Shown: one piece after another, positions 1-9,359 of the stretch
Numbering within the stretch: the first letter of the stretch is position 1
Layout: each line of letters opens with the position of its first letter
Assembly: GCA_947174505.1 (NCBI GenBank)
Contig: CAMWJF010000020.1
Span: 1 to 61,024, forward strand
DNA: 61,024 nucleotides
Direction of reading: 5' to 3'
Source of the DNA: an uncultured Lachnospiraceae bacterium
GTDB taxonomy: Bacteria > Bacillota > Clostridia > Lachnospirales > Lachnospiraceae
Translations under genes and position numbers: made by a program
Notes under the pieces: model-generated
What the model was told of the DNA's origin: nothing
What the model saw: the letters and a program-made list of their open reading frames with translations, nothing else
Database searches by the model: none

Positions 1-965
1 TCAGCCACATCAAAGATCGGTGCATCCGCATCCTTGTTGATCGCAACGATGATGTCGGATTCCTCCATACCTGCCACGTGCTGGATCGCACCGGAAATAC
101 CGATCGCGAAATACACGTTCGGGCGAACTGTCTTACCTGTCTGGCCTACCTGCAGATCCTTCGGCTTCCAGCCGGAATCCACAACCGCACGGGAGCAGCT
201 TACGGTGCCGCCAAGCACCTCTGCCAGATCCTCAAGAATCTTGAAGTTCTCCGGGCTTCCCACGCCACGGCCGCCGGATACGAGGATCTTCGCATCCATG
301 ATATCCACCGTCTCGGCCACGGATTTCACAATGTCGAGAATCTCCACATATTTATTGTCGGGAGTGAAGCCGGGATTGAACTCCTCCACATTTGCCTTTG
401 CACCCTTGATGGGATCGATCTTCTGCATAACGCCCGCGCGGACCGTAGCCATCTGGGGACGGTTGTAAGGACATGCGATCGTAGCGATGGTGTTGCCGCC
501 GAATGCCGGACGGGTCATCAGCAGCTGGTTGTGAAGCTGCTCCTGACCGGGAACCGCCTGTAACGGGAAATCACCGATCTCAAGAACGGTACAGTCAGCC
601 GTCAGACCGGTAGCCACTCTCGCGGATACTCTCGGGCCTAAGTCTCTTCCGATGGCCGTAGCGCCCACCAGCATAATCTCGGGCTTATACTTGTTAATCA
701 CGGATGCCAGCGCATGTGCATAAGGCTCCGTTCTGTAATCCTTCAACTCGGGATCGTCCACCACGATCACCTTGTCTGCGCCGTACTCAGCGAGCTGGTC
801 TGCCAGTCCCTTGATGCCTGCGCCAAGTAAAACAGCCGTCACTTCCGTATTTAAGTCCTTCGCCAGGTCCTTTGCTTTGCCGAGCAGCTCAAAAGCGATG
901 CTGCTGATCTCGTTATCCACCTGCTGCGCAAAGACATATACACCCTTGTATTCTTCTAAATTCAT
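1..965 (-). CDS. etfA: Electron transfer flavoprotein alpha subunit (partial, C-terminus cut by window edge)
   Basis: The frame from the ATG at 965 stays open to the window edge, about 321 codons of the roughly 340 usual for EtfA. The N-terminal domain begins MNLEEYKGVYVFAQQ; the C-terminal FAD-binding part shows LVSGGRGVGSPENF and later GISGAIQHVAGM, both EtfA hallmarks. EtfA with EtfB forms the FAD flavoprotein that, in the Bcd/EtfAB complex of butyrate producers, bifurcates electrons from NADH to crotonyl-CoA and ferredoxin (family knowledge). The start is supported by AGAGG about 8 bases upstream. It is the last visible gene of the butyrate operon and follows etfB after a structured spacer. 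Confidence 0.93.
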   Translation of the reverse strand, partial: MNLEEYKGVYVFAQQVDNEISSIAFELLGKAKDLAKDLNTEVTAVLLGAGIKGLADQLAEYGADKVIVVDDPELKDYRTEPYAHALASVINKYKPEIMLVGATAIGRDLGPRVSARVATGLTADCTVLEIGDFPLQAVPGQEQLHNQLLMTRPAFGGNTIATIACPYNRPQMATVRAGVMQKIDPIKGAKANVEEFNPGFTPDNKYVEILDIVKSVAETVDIMDAKILVSGGRGVGSPENFKILEDLAEVLGGTVSCSRAVVDSGWKPKDLQVGQTGKTVRPNVYFAIGISGAIQHVAGMEESDIIVAINKDADAPIFDVA

Positions 966-1149
966 TTTATACCTCTTTCTGCGCACTCGTTTTACGCGTA
1001 TACTATGTTAGACTCACAAACCCGCGCTTACGCGCTTTCTGTCCGATTTCATCGGACGTTTGTTCGTTAACGCTACAAGAAAACCAAATGCCTGCTTCAG
1101 TCGCAGACTTGTTTGTCTGCGACAGCGCTTTGCTTTTCTTTTGCAGCTG
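966..1149 (-). other. Structured etfB-etfA spacer
   Basis: No gene is seen in these 184 bases. They contain several perfect stems, notably a 9-bp stem GTCGCAGAC/GTCTGCGAC at about 1108-1132 and a 6-bp stem GTCCGA/TCGGAC near 1050. In the transcribed direction these lie between etfB and etfA and may stabilise or partially terminate the message; no long U-run was seen. Confidence 0.5.
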
Positions 1150-1932
1150 TTAAATCACGTGTTTAACCTTTAACTTGTCAACGATATAGCTTACAGACTC
1201 GTCGGGATCAAGGGAAACCTTCTCGCCGGCACCCTTTCTTACCTTATCAGAAGCCTTCGCGATCTTGGTCGGGGAACCCTTAAGACCTAAGTTTGCATCG
1301 TCAACATCCTTAAGATCCGCTCTGCCCCAAACAGTGATCTCCTGCTTGTAAGCATCGAAGATGCCGCCGGGTGTCATATAACGAGGCTCATTCAACTCGG
1401 AAAGTGCGGTAATCAGGCAAGGCATTTTTGCCTTCACCACATGATATCTGTCCTCATACTGACGCTCAACAACCACGCTGTCGCCCTCGATCTTGATATC
1501 CTGCGCATAAGAAATGACAGGGATGTCAAGATGCTCGGAAATCTGCGGGCCAACCTGTGCGGTATCACCGTCGATTGCCTGACGGCCGGTAATAATCAGA
1601 TCATACTCCAGATTTCTGATCGCGCCTGCAAGTGTGGTGGATGTTGCCCATGTATCAGCGCCACCGAGCACTCTGTCTGTCACAAGCACGCCTTTGTCTG
1701 CGCCCATAGCCATTGCCTCGCGCAGAACCTCTTCCGCCTTGGGAAGCCCCATCGTTACAACCGTTACCTCTGCACCGTACTGATCCTTTAATCTGAGCGC
1801 CGCCTCCAGACCTGCTTTATCATCCGGGTTCATGATGGTGAGCATAGCGCCTCTGTCAAGCGTTCCGTCCGGATTAAACTTAACGCCGCCTGCGGTATCC
1901 GGAACCTGTTTCACACAAACCACAATTTTCAT
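1150..1932 (-). CDS. etfB: Electron transfer flavoprotein beta subunit
   Basis: This 260-residue protein begins MKIVVCVKQVPDTAG, the EtfB signature, and contains the nucleotide-binding stretch LIITGRQAIDGDTAQVGPQ at about residues 115-133. Length fits the family. EtfB carries AMP or the second FAD and forms the heterodimer with EtfA that services butyryl-CoA dehydrogenase. An AGAAGGAG-type ribosome site precedes the start. It lies between bcd and etfA in the same operon and direction. Confidence 0.96.
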   Translation of the reverse strand: MKIVVCVKQVPDTAGGVKFNPDGTLDRGAMLTIMNPDDKAGLEAALRLKDQYGAEVTVVTMGLPKAEEVLREAMAMGADKGVLVTDRVLGGADTWATSTTLAGAIRNLEYDLIITGRQAIDGDTAQVGPQISEHLDIPVISYAQDIKIEGDSVVVERQYEDRYHVVKAKMPCLITALSELNEPRYMTPGGIFDAYKQEITVWGRADLKDVDDANLGLKGSPTKIAKASDKVRKGAGEKVSLDPDESVSYIVDKLKVKHVI

Positions 1933-2105
1933 TGTATTTTTCTCCTTCTATAATTTTTATGTGTACCATTTTTACCGTAAGTCGGCACTCGAAAACACTT
2001 CGTATTTTCTCGTTCGCGGTGCTGCGCTGCACCGCTCTTTATCATTTGCCTTTCGCATCTGTTCCTGCAAGCAGGACATCTGCGCAATTCAAATGATAAG
2101 CCGTC
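1933..2105 (-). other. Structured bcd-etfB spacer
   Basis: This 173-base spacer has no gene. It holds a 7-bp perfect stem GCGGTGC/GCACCGC near 2016-2035, and a nested fold at about 2040-2100 in which ATCATTTG pairs with CAAATGAT around an inner GTTCCTGC/GCAGGAC stem. Together with the other spacers it suggests RNA structure at gene boundaries of the butyrate operon. Confidence 0.5.
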
Positions 2106-3257
2106 TTACTTAAGCAGAGCCCCGGAGATAACCATTCTCTGCACTTCGCTTGTACCCTCATAGATCTCCGTAATCTTTGCGTCACGCATCATGCGCTCTA
2201 CGTCGTACTCTCTGATATAACCGTAACCACCGTGCAGCTGGACAGCCTTTGTGGTCACTTCCATAGCAACTTCCGCAGCGTACAGTTTTGCCTTTGCCGC
2301 CTCTACGGAATATACCTTCTGGGTAGCCTTCGCCATAGCCGCCTTGTAAACGAGAAGCTGAGCCGCCTCTACCTTGGTAGCCATGTCCGCAAGCTGGAAC
2401 TGTGTATTCTGGAATGCGCCGATCGCTCTGCCGAACTGCTTTCTCTCCTTCACATAGGCGATGGTATTCTCCAGTGCGCCCTCAGCAAGCCCCAGCGCCT
2501 GGGATGCGATACCGATACGGCCGCCGTCCAGCGTGTGCATCGCGATATTGAAGCCCTTACCCTGCTGCCCTAAGAGATTCTCCTTCGGGATACGGCAGTC
2601 CGTAAAGATCAGCTCATAGGTGGAAGAACCGCGGATACCCATCTTCTTCTCCTTCGTACCGAAGGTAAAGCCGGGAGTTCCCTTCTCCACGATAAATGCG
2701 GAAATTTCCTTCTGCAGACGGCCACGCTTTTCAACCGTGCCTGTAATTGCAAAAATGACATAGACGTCAGCTTCTTTACCGTTGGTGATAAAGCACTTGG
2801 AACCGTTTAATACCCACTCCTCGCCATCCAGTACAGCCTTGGTCTGCTGTCCCTGCGCGTCGGTACCTGCGCCGGGCTCTGTCAGGCCGAATGCGCCCAG
2901 CTTCTCACCCTTTGCAAGGGGAACCAAGTATTTCTGCTTCTGCTCCTCCGTGCCGTAGGTCATAATCGGATCGCAGCACAGAGAGGTATGAGCGGATACA
3001 ATAACGCCTGTTGTTCCGCATACTTTAGAGAGCTCCTCTACACACATAGCGTATGTAAGAGGGTCACAGCCCTGTCCGCCGTACTCCTTGGGAACAGGAA
3101 TGCCGAGAAAGCCTAACTTTGCCATCTTCTCAACAGTCTCTCTCGGGAAAACCTCTGTCTCGTCCACTTCCTGAGCGAGAGGTTTTACTTCTTTTTCAGC
3201 GAACTCTTTGAACAGAGCTCTCGCCATTTCATGTTCTTTGCTTAAAGTAAAATCCAT
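2106..3257 (-). CDS. bcd: Butyryl-CoA dehydrogenase (acyl-CoA dehydrogenase family)
   Basis: This 383-residue short-chain acyl-CoA dehydrogenase starts MDFTLSKEHEMARALF. The FAD/substrate-loop motifs AFGLTEPGAGTDAQ (about 122-135) and LNGSKCFITNG (about 149-159) are present, and the catalytic base is Glu367 in IYEGTSEVQRM near the C-terminus. It reduces crotonyl-CoA to butyryl-CoA with EtfAB. GGAGG lies about 11 bases before the ATG. The spacing to hbd is 30 bases, consistent with one transcript. Confidence 0.95.
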   Translation of the reverse strand: MDFTLSKEHEMARALFKEFAEKEVKPLAQEVDETEVFPRETVEKMAKLGFLGIPVPKEYGGQGCDPLTYAMCVEELSKVCGTTGVIVSAHTSLCCDPIMTYGTEEQKQKYLVPLAKGEKLGAFGLTEPGAGTDAQGQQTKAVLDGEEWVLNGSKCFITNGKEADVYVIFAITGTVEKRGRLQKEISAFIVEKGTPGFTFGTKEKKMGIRGSSTYELIFTDCRIPKENLLGQQGKGFNIAMHTLDGGRIGIASQALGLAEGALENTIAYVKERKQFGRAIGAFQNTQFQLADMATKVEAAQLLVYKAAMAKATQKVYSVEAAKAKLYAAEVAMEVTTKAVQLHGGYGYIREYDVERMMRDAKITEIYEGTSEVQRMVISGALLK

Positions 3258-3287
3258 GATTTTTTATTCCTCCATGTTTTATATTTT

Positions 3288-4127
3288 TTACTTAGAATAG
3301 TCGAAGAAACCAACGCCTGTCTTTCTGCCGAGCTTCTTCTCCTCCACCATCTTCTTAAGAAGCGGCTGGGGTGCATACTTCTCGTCCTTGGTCTCGTTGT
3401 AGAGCACTTCCATGATTGCCAGACAGATATCCAGGCCGATCAGGTCGCCAAGGTGCAGCGGACCCATGGGATGGGACGCGCCGAGCTGCATAGCCACATC
3501 GATATCCTCTGCGGAAGCGGTGCCTGCATCAAGAACGCCGATTGCCTCATTGATCATCGGGATCAGGATTCTGTTTACCACAAAGCCGGGAGCTTCCTTT
3601 ACCTGTACAGGTGTCTTGCCGATTTCCTCCGCGATCTTCGTGATCTTGTCTACCATATCCTGAGGGGTATTCTCGCCCCTGATCACCTCAACCAGCTTCA
3701 TTCTGTCAGCCGGATTGAAGAAATGCATACCGATCATCGGTCTGTCAAGGCCCTCACCGATCTTTGTGATGGAAAGGGAGGACGTATTGCTTGCAAACAT
3801 GCAGTCCTTCTTCACGATTTCCTGCAGCTCCTTGAAAATCGCCTGTTTGATCTCCATCTTTTCAAGCGCAACCTCAACAATCAGATCGCAGTCACCGCAG
3901 ATATTGTTTAAGCCTGTGGTGATCTTGCCCATGATCTCATCTGCCTTCTCCTGCGTGATCTTCTCCTTGCCCACAAGGAAATTCATATTTTTCTGGATTT
4001 TCGCTTTACCGCCCTCAGCGTACTCTTCCTTAATATCGCAAAGGCATACCTCATAACCGTCTGTCATGGCAAATGCCTGCGCAATACCGGAACCCATGGT
4101 TCCCGCACCGATAATACCTACTTTCAT
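3288..4127 (-). CDS. hbd: 3-hydroxybutyryl-CoA dehydrogenase
   Basis: This 279-residue enzyme begins MKVGIIGAGTMGSGIAQ, the Rossmann NAD(H) fingerprint. The catalytic His135 sits in MIGMHFFNPADRMKLVEV, and the C-terminal dimerisation domain ends GRKTGVGFFDYSK as in clostridial Hbd. It reduces acetoacetyl-CoA to 3-hydroxybutyryl-CoA. AAGGAGG precedes the start. It lies between crt and bcd in the same operon. Confidence 0.96.
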   Translation of the reverse strand: MKVGIIGAGTMGSGIAQAFAMTDGYEVCLCDIKEEYAEGGKAKIQKNMNFLVGKEKITQEKADEIMGKITTGLNNICGDCDLIVEVALEKMEIKQAIFKELQEIVKKDCMFASNTSSLSITKIGEGLDRPMIGMHFFNPADRMKLVEVIRGENTPQDMVDKITKIAEEIGKTPVQVKEAPGFVVNRILIPMINEAIGVLDAGTASAEDIDVAMQLGASHPMGPLHLGDLIGLDICLAIMEVLYNETKDEKYAPQPLLKKMVEEKKLGRKTGVGFFDYSK

Positions 4128-4180
4128 TGTAAGTCCTCCTTATAATTAAATTTTATATATTACCATATTACCAGAAAATA

Positions 4181-4966
4181 CTATGCGTTCTTAAACGGCT
4201 CCTTCACCTTCTCCTTATTCTTGTCAAGGAAGAATGCCATGCCGTACTTCTGGTCCTCTGTCTCGAAGCAGTCGCCGAAAAGCTTCTCTTCAATCACAAT
4301 CGCCTCGTCCATGCCGACCTCTAAGCCATCATTGATCGCTTTCTTGCAGTTGCGCACTGCGATGGGTGCATTCTTGGCAATGCCCGCAGCCATCTTCTCC
4401 GCCGCCGCCATCAGCTCTGCCTGCGGATAAACCGCGTTTACCAGACCGATTCTCAGGGCCTCGTCCGCCTTGATGTTTCTTGCGGTGTAGATCATCTGCT
4501 TCGCCATGCCGGGACCTACGATTCTGGCAAGTCTCTGTGTACCCCCGAAACCGGGCGTGATACCAAGGCCCACCTCAGGCTGCCCGAATACAGCATTGTC
4601 GGAACAGATTCTGATATCGCAGCTCATGGAGATCTCGCAGCCGCCGCCCAGCGCAAAACCGTTCACCGCCGCAATCACGGGGATCGGGAAAGTCTCCAGC
4701 TTACGGAACACATCGTTGCCCTTCTTACCAAAGGCCTCGCCCTCCGCCTTGGTCAGCGTGCTCATCTCACCGATATCCGCACCGGCCACAAAGGACTTCT
4801 CCCCCGCACCGGTCAGAATCAGGCATCTTACCTCATTCAAATCCACGCCGTCAAGAACCGCATTCAGCTCGTCAAGCACGGTGGAATTAAGCGCGTTTAA
4901 CGCTTTTTCGCGGTTGATCGTGATGGTACCGACCTGACCCTTTACTTCATATAATACAAATTCCAT
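4181..4966 (-). CDS. crt: 3-hydroxybutyryl-CoA dehydratase (crotonase)
   Basis: I place the start at 4966 (MEFVLYEVKGQ), because AAGGAG lies 9 bases upstream; the in-frame ATG at 5011 adds 15 residues unlike the family. The 261-residue product has the crotonase oxyanion-hole motif FVAGADIGEM (59-68) and the two catalytic glutamates, Glu111 in GGGCE and Glu131 in QPEVGLG. It dehydrates 3-hydroxybutyryl-CoA to crotonyl-CoA. Upstream of it lies a double hairpin repeat separating it from thlA. Confidence 0.95.
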   Translation of the reverse strand: MEFVLYEVKGQVGTITINREKALNALNSTVLDELNAVLDGVDLNEVRCLILTGAGEKSFVAGADIGEMSTLTKAEGEAFGKKGNDVFRKLETFPIPVIAAVNGFALGGGCEISMSCDIRICSDNAVFGQPEVGLGITPGFGGTQRLARIVGPGMAKQMIYTARNIKADEALRIGLVNAVYPQAELMAAAEKMAAGIAKNAPIAVRNCKKAINDGLEVGMDEAIVIEEKLFGDCFETEDQKYGMAFFLDKNKEKVKEPFKNA

Positions 4967-5037
4967 TGTATGTATCTCCTTTTTATTATTTTCACAGTAT
5001 ACGCAGAACATCCGCCCTTCGACATTCTCCTAAACGA

Positions 5038-5167
5038 GACTTAGAACATCTTGCCGTTCCGTCCTATGGCGGGACGGTTTTAGATGTTCTTCTCGTTTTC
5101 GGGACTTAGAACATCTTACCGCCCCGTCCTATGGCGGAACGGTTTTAGATGTTCTTGTCGTTTATCT
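5038..5167 (-). repeat. Two tandem 65-bp hairpin repeats between thlA and crt
   Basis: Two near-identical units start at 5038 and 5103, a period of 65 bases. Each carries the outer stem AGAACATCT/AGATGTTCT and an inner GC-rich stem around CCTATGGCGG. In the transcribed strand both hairpins fall after the thlA stop and before crt. They could be processing or stabilising structures, or a small chromosomal repeat family. Confidence 0.7.
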
Positions 5168-5174
5168 CATCATA

Positions 5175-6356
5175 TTAATCCATTTCTACGATGGTAGCGC
5201 AGCCCATGCCGCCGCCGATACACAGGGTTGCAAGACCCTTCTTCGCACCCTTCGCCTGCATCTCGTGAAGCAGTGTCACAAGGATACGTGCGCCGGAAGC
5301 GCCTACCGGGTGGCCAAGTGCGATCGCGCCGCCGTTCGGGTTGAGCTGCTTGTCTACGTCGATGCCAAGCTCCTTGCCAACCGCTACGGACTGTGCCGCA
5401 AACGCCTCGTTCGCCTCGATAATATCGAAGTCCTCGATCTTATAGCCGGCCTTCGCCATAACCTTCTGTGTAGCAGGAACAGGACCGATACCCATAACCT
5501 CGGGTCTGCAGCCTGCGAGTGCACCCGCCACAAAGGTTGCCATAGGCTTCACGCCAAGCTCCTGCGCTTTCTCCTCGCTCATCACAACGATCGCAGCCGC
5601 GCCGTCATTGATGCCGGAAGCGTTACCAGCAGTCACGAAGCCGTCAGGATTGATGGTGCGCAGCTTCTGTAAGCCCTCGATGGTAGACCCCGGTCTCGGA
5701 CCTTCGTCAACCTTAAACTCAACCATCTCTTTTTTCTTCTTAACCATAACAGGCACGATCTCATTGTCAAATGCGCCGCTCTTCTGTGCAGCCTCAGCCT
5801 TTAACTGGCTCTTTAACGCGAACTCATCCAGCTCCTCGCGGGTAAGCCCCCATTCCCTGCAGATATTATCCGCGGTCATAATCATATGGTAGTTGTTGAA
5901 TGCATCCCAGAGGGCGTCGTTAACCATCGTATCCACCAGCGTGCCGTTGTTCATTCTGTAGCCGTAACGACCCTGCATCACAGCGTAGGGAGCCATGGAC
6001 ATGTTCTCCATACCGCCGGCAACCACGATGTCCGCATCGCCTGCCTGAATCATCTGTGCCGCCATATTCACACAGTTTAAGCCGGAACCGCAGACCACGT
6101 TGATGGTAACTGCCGGAACCTCGTTGGGAAGCCCTGCCTTAATGGAGGCCTGGCGAGCCACGTTCTGACCCTGTCCTGCCTGGATAACACAACCCATGTA
6201 CACCTGATCCACCTTGTCAGGAGCCACTCCTGCCCTGTTCAAAGCTTCCTTGATCACAACCGCTCCCAGCTCTGCCGCCGGAATGGTGCTCAAGCCACCA
6301 CCCATAGTGCCAATTGCTGTACGGCAGGCGCCTGCCAAAACAACTTTTTTTGCCAT
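5175..6356 (-). CDS. thlA: Acetyl-CoA C-acetyltransferase (thiolase)
   Basis: The start is placed at 6356 ([16 protein letters not shown]), with GGAGGAG 6 bases upstream; an in-frame ATG at 6371 lies inside that site. The 393-residue protein has the nucleophile Cys89 in NVVCGSGLN, the general-base His in [14 protein letters not shown] and the second Cys in [12 protein letters not shown]. It condenses two acetyl-CoA to acetoacetyl-CoA, the entry step of the butyrate pathway. It is the first gene of the operon. Confidence 0.96.
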   Translation of the reverse strand: MAKKVVLAGACRTAIGTMGGGLSTIPAAELGAVVIKEALNRAGVAPDKVDQVYMGCVIQAGQGQNVARQASIKAGLPNEVPAVTINVVCGSGLNCVNMAAQMIQAGDADIVVAGGMENMSMAPYAVMQGRYGYRMNNGTLVDTMVNDALWDAFNNYHMIMTADNICREWGLTREELDEFALKSQLKAEAAQKSGAFDNEIVPVMVKKKKEMVEFKVDEGPRPGSTIEGLQKLRTINPDGFVTAGNASGINDGAAAIVVMSEEKAQELGVKPMATFVAGALAGCRPEVMGIGPVPATQKVMAKAGYKIEDFDIIEANEAFAAQSVAVGKELGIDVDKQLNPNGGAIALGHPVGASGARILVTLLHEMQAKGAKKGLATLCIGGGMGCATIVEMD

Positions 6357-6454
6357 TTTCTTCTCCTCCATATTTGTAATATTTTTTTAGTGAAAAGCCC
6401 TGTACTCAAGGCTTGCCGACGATTGTTATTTTTTTGTCATTGTCCGCCGTTTCT

Positions 6455-6483
6455 ATTGTATCATAGGGATTTCGTTTTTGCAA
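6455..6483 (-). promoter_or_regulatory. Sigma-A promoter of the butyrate operon
   Basis: On the minus strand TTGCAA (6478-6483) and TACAAT (6455-6460) are 17 bases apart, about 95 bases before the thlA start. The leader contains a small AAGCC/GGCTT hairpin. The promoter begins right after the stop of the upstream chemotaxis gene, so the operon is an independent unit. Confidence 0.75.
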
Positions 6484-6488
6484 TCCAC

Positions 6489-8183
6489 TTAAATTTCAAA
6501 CCTGTCCATCATTTCCACCATTGTCTCCACCTGAGACTTCTGTTCCGTGCTGACAGCAGCCGTTTCCTGTGAGGTCGCCGAATTGTTGTCGACAGCGGCG
6601 GAAACCTGTGTTACATTTTCATTCAGCTCCTGCATGCGCAGCGTGTCGCTCTTCAGAATCTGCTCGATCTGTCCCATTTTTTCCGTTGCCGCTTTCGCAT
6701 CGGCCATTACCTGATTCATGTTGGCCTCTGTCTCCTCCGCAATGGAAATGCTCTTGTCCATTACCGATATGGTCGTCTCTATCAGCTCCGTCGTCCTGCC
6801 GGCCGCGTTTGCCGATTCATTTGCCAGATTTTTCACCTGCTCTGCCACGACGGCGAATCCCCTTCCGGCCTCGCCTGCACGCGCCGCCTCAATGGCCGCG
6901 TTCAAAGCCAGCAGATTCGTCTGGGAAGCGATATCCTCTATCGCTTCTATGATCGTGCCGATCTGCTCTGAGCACCGGCCGATTTCCTGAATGGAAGCCT
7001 TTAGCTCCTGCAGTTTCTCATTTCCCTTTGACAGTGTCACTCCTGCCGCCGAAGCCATGCTTGCGGACGCCTCCGCCTCGTGTGCATTTTCTTCCATACT
7101 CTTTGTCATAGCGTCAAATGCCGTCATCAGTTCCGATACCTGGGCCGCCTGCACGGTACAGTTCTCAGCCAGGTCCTGCGCCGCAAAGGCAAGCTGTTCC
7201 GAACCGCTGTCAATCTGTACCGAAACACCCCGGATCGTCCTGAGCGTTTCCCGCATCTTCTCCGCGATCTGCAGCAGGGACTCTTTAATCGATACAAATT
7301 CGCCCACATATTCCTGCTGAATCTCGATCCTGTAATTTCCATTCCCCATCTGTTCCAGCGTCTGGGTTATTTCTTTAATCATGCCGAGCAGATTTTGCTT
7401 CATAAAGGCGATGGCGGCAACCATCTTTCCGACCTCACTCTCATCCGCCTCCATGTCAAGATCCACATGAAATTCCCCGCCCGCAAGCACAGCCATCTGA
7501 TCCGACACTTTCAGGATCGGCTCCAGAAGCTCCTTCTCGGAAAATCTGATTGTTTTGATAAGCTTCCTCACAAGATACAGGAAAGACAGGGCGAACAGGA
7601 CTTCTATCAGATACTGCATCACCTTAAGCCCCGCCTGTCTGCCATCCTTTCTCTCCAAAATGGTCTGGATCGTCTCATCCGTCTGCCGGTTGATCTGTGC
7701 CACTGTATTTCCGTACTCCGCACTGAACACACATGCCTGTGCGGCCTCCAGATCACCGGCCTGCACATGCGCAATCGCCTCCTGCTCCAGCGGAACAAGC
7801 TGGTCGGACATTGCGGCAATCTGGTTTAAGCTTGTCCATTCGCCTTCCTTCAGATCGCATTTCTCCAGCGTCTTAAGCGCCTGCTCCCTGTTTTTGTCCT
7901 CATTCAGTTCCTTCATATAACCGTCATAATAGCTCTGATCCCCCGTAACGGCATAGGACTGTATGTCATACGTCAGCGTCTTTGAGGCAATCCGGTACTG
8001 GTTCAATGCCACGGTTGTATTGATCTGTGCACTATGTACCCGTGACATACACATGTTAAAAAAGATGAATCCGAGTAGCAGCACCACTCCCACAGCCACT
8101 GACACCAGCACCTGATGCACCAGCTTTTTCAACTGCGCGGCCTGGCTTTTGTTCTCTGATACTTCACTTCCTGTTTTCCCCAT
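6489..8183 (-). CDS. Methyl-accepting chemotaxis protein
   Basis: This 564-residue receptor has TM1 at about 25-47, an extracytoplasmic four-helix-type sensor to about 185, TM2 at about 187-205, a HAMP region and a cytoplasmic signalling hairpin whose tip reads [20 protein letters not shown] followed by [13 protein letters not shown]. It should sense a ligand outside the membrane and control CheA, implying a motile host. Ligand unknown. It has its own promoter and an AGGAG ribosome site. Confidence 0.93.
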   Translation of the reverse strand: MGKTGSEVSENKSQAAQLKKLVHQVLVSVAVGVVLLLGFIFFNMCMSRVHSAQINTTVALNQYRIASKTLTYDIQSYAVTGDQSYYDGYMKELNEDKNREQALKTLEKCDLKEGEWTSLNQIAAMSDQLVPLEQEAIAHVQAGDLEAAQACVFSAEYGNTVAQINRQTDETIQTILERKDGRQAGLKVMQYLIEVLFALSFLYLVRKLIKTIRFSEKELLEPILKVSDQMAVLAGGEFHVDLDMEADESEVGKMVAAIAFMKQNLLGMIKEITQTLEQMGNGNYRIEIQQEYVGEFVSIKESLLQIAEKMRETLRTIRGVSVQIDSGSEQLAFAAQDLAENCTVQAAQVSELMTAFDAMTKSMEENAHEAEASASMASAAGVTLSKGNEKLQELKASIQEIGRCSEQIGTIIEAIEDIASQTNLLALNAAIEAARAGEAGRGFAVVAEQVKNLANESANAAGRTTELIETTISVMDKSISIAEETEANMNQVMADAKAATEKMGQIEQILKSDTLRMQELNENVTQVSAAVDNNSATSQETAAVSTEQKSQVETMVEMMDRFEI

Positions 8184-8252
8184 AATCCTTCTCCTATAAC
8201 CCCTCTCTCCTGATACTAAAGCATCTGCGAAACCGCAAACAGCCTTATAAAA

Positions 8253-8281
8253 AGTATAGCCGAATCATTACTTATTTTCAA
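8253..8281 (-). promoter_or_regulatory. Promoter of the chemotaxis receptor gene
   Basis: On the minus strand TTGAAA (8276-8281) and TATACT (8253-8258) are separated by 17 bases, with the start codon about 65 bases downstream. Confidence 0.65.
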
Positions 8282-8322
8282 CAATTTATTTTCTGATTCC
8301 GGGTTATTTTTCGTGCATTTTG

Positions 8323-8802
8323 CTAACGGTTGTTTTGGACGTCCGTTTCCGTTCTCTTTCTGTATTCCTCCGCCGAAGGGTCTGTCATGGGCACAACTCT
8401 TCTCCACTCCCTGGAATCTCCCACCTTCTCCACCTCGCAGCGGTTTTTGTAAAGAAATTTGGTAAGTTCATAGCAGTCCACCCAGATTTCGTTATTCCCT
8501 TCCTTCTGGGACTCATCAAAAATAAGCTGCAATCCCCAGTGCAGATGGACAGTCTTAATATTGTTCACATTCTCCGTGGTGCTGTAGCCTGTATGTCCCA
8601 TGTAGCCGATCACATCACCCGCTGTCACCACGCTGCCCTCCGCAAGCCCCTCCGCATAAGGATAATTCTGCCGCAGATGGGCATAATAATAGTAACGTTT
8701 CTTATCAAAACTGCGGATGCCGATACGCCAGCCGCCGTACTGATTCCAGCCGAGGGCCTCCACATAGCCGGATTCTACCGCGATGATCGGCGTGCCGATC
8801 TG
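8323..8802 (-). pseudogene. M23 metallopeptidase, C-terminal half (gene split by prophage)
   Basis: Reading leftwards from the 19-bp attachment core, the frame continues QIGTPIIAVESGYVEALGWN, then YYYYAHLRQNYPYAEG, VTAGDVIGYMGHTG and VHLHWGLQL. These are the central and C-terminal M23 (lysostaphin/LytM-type) motifs, including the last zinc ligand in HLH. The first ligands lie in the other half at 49384-50020. The piece has no promoter or good start of its own (the first start-like codon is a GTG at 8763), so it is probably silent while the prophage is integrated. It would hydrolyse peptidoglycan cross-bridges if restored. Confidence 0.9.
8784..8802. other. attL core of the prophage
   Basis: The 19 bases tgatcggcgtgccgatctg are identical to 49384-49402; flanking bases differ on both sides. 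Inside is a palindrome, GATCGGC-GT-GCCGATC, with a central GT dinucleotide, as expected of a large serine integrase crossover site. Confidence 0.9.
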
Positions 8803-8835
8803 AACGAAATATTATCTAGCTAGACTCCATGAGCA

Positions 8836-8868
8836 AAAAGGGACAGCATATATGCCATCCCTTTCTAC
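8836..8868 (-). terminator. Terminator after the leftmost prophage genes
   Basis: On the minus strand AAAGGGA pairs with TCCCTTT around a GCATATATGC core, followed by a T-run. It ends transcription of the two tiny genes just before attL, protecting the flanking M23 fragment from phage read-through. Confidence 0.65.
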
Positions 8869-8886
8869 TATATAAAATAGTTTCCT

Positions 8887-9006
8887 TTAATTCGGAGTTG
8901 ATCTCCTATGCGGTTTCACTTTTACTCCTTTTGATGTGGTATATCCATTTACAGTAACAATTTTCTTACACTGTTTTCCGTGCACACTTGACTTAGTTTT
9001 TGCCAT
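8887..9006 (-). CDS. Small basic protein (39 aa), unknown
   Basis: A 39-codon frame starts MAKTKSSVHGKQCKK and ends HRRSTPN. AGAGG precedes the ATG at a good distance, and a terminator follows. It is rich in Lys and has a C-terminal basic tail, so it may bind nucleic acid. Being next to attL, and next to the integrase after circularisation, it is a candidate recombination directionality factor, but only by position. Confidence 0.55.
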   Translation of the reverse strand: MAKTKSSVHGKQCKKIVTVNGYTTSKGVKVKPHRRSTPN

Positions 9007-9073
9007 CTTATTACCTCTATCTTTCTATTAAAATAGAGGTACACCAACTGGTAAGAGCACCTCATTTAGTTAA

Positions 9074-9196
9074 CTAGTTCTTCTTTACAGGTTCAGGCTC
9101 TGGACCGATCCAAATTCTGAAAGCCTTCTTACCATAATCTTTGGCGTAAATCTTAGTACCATCTTTAAGCGTAATACTGGTTCTAAAAATATACAT
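9074..9196 (-). CDS. Small protein (40 aa), unknown
   Basis: The frame starts MYIFRTSITLKDGTKIYAKD and ends EPEPVKKN, with a strong GGAGGGG site 7 bases before the ATG. It is soluble-looking, beta-rich and has no recognisable domain. It precedes the 39-aa gene on the same strand. Its upstream region is overlapped in antisense by a candidate small RNA promoter. Confidence 0.55.
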   Translation of the reverse strand: MYIFRTSITLKDGTKIYAKDYGKKAFRIWIGPEPEPVKKN

Positions 9197-9223
9197 AGGC
9201 TCCCCTCCTTTCACAATTACTGC

Positions 9224-9252
9224 TTGCGAAAGGTGAACAGCGATGCTATAAT
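9224..9252 (+). promoter_or_regulatory. Promoter of candidate small RNA
   Basis: TTGCGA (9224-9229) and TATAAT (9247-9252) are separated by exactly 17 bases on the plus strand. No good open frame follows before a terminator at 9313-9341. Confidence 0.6.
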
Positions 9253-9258
9253 TATTCT

Positions 9259-9341
9259 TGCTAGGAATAATTACATACCAGTTGAATCGCTGTACAGCCT
9301 TTCAACAACCAGCCAAGCATCCATTATGGTGCTTGGTTTTT
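9259..9341 (+). ncRNA. Candidate small RNA (about 83 nt)
   Basis: A near-consensus promoter is followed about 60 bases later by an intrinsic terminator, CCAAGCA/TGCTTGG plus TTTTT. The RNA would run against the surrounding minus-strand genes, opposite any read-through from immA into the 40-aa gene leader. Function unknown; an antisense role is inferred from position. Confidence 0.45.
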
Positions 9342-9359
9342 CTATGTAAAGAGTAAACT

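Noticed and set aside
5038..5167. Riboswitch upstream of crt
   Set aside because: Two tandem simple hairpins do not match any known riboswitch layout I recognise, and they follow a gene in the same operon.
8784..8802. tRNA-end attachment site
   Set aside because: The core lies inside an M23 coding frame on both sides; no tRNA structure is present.
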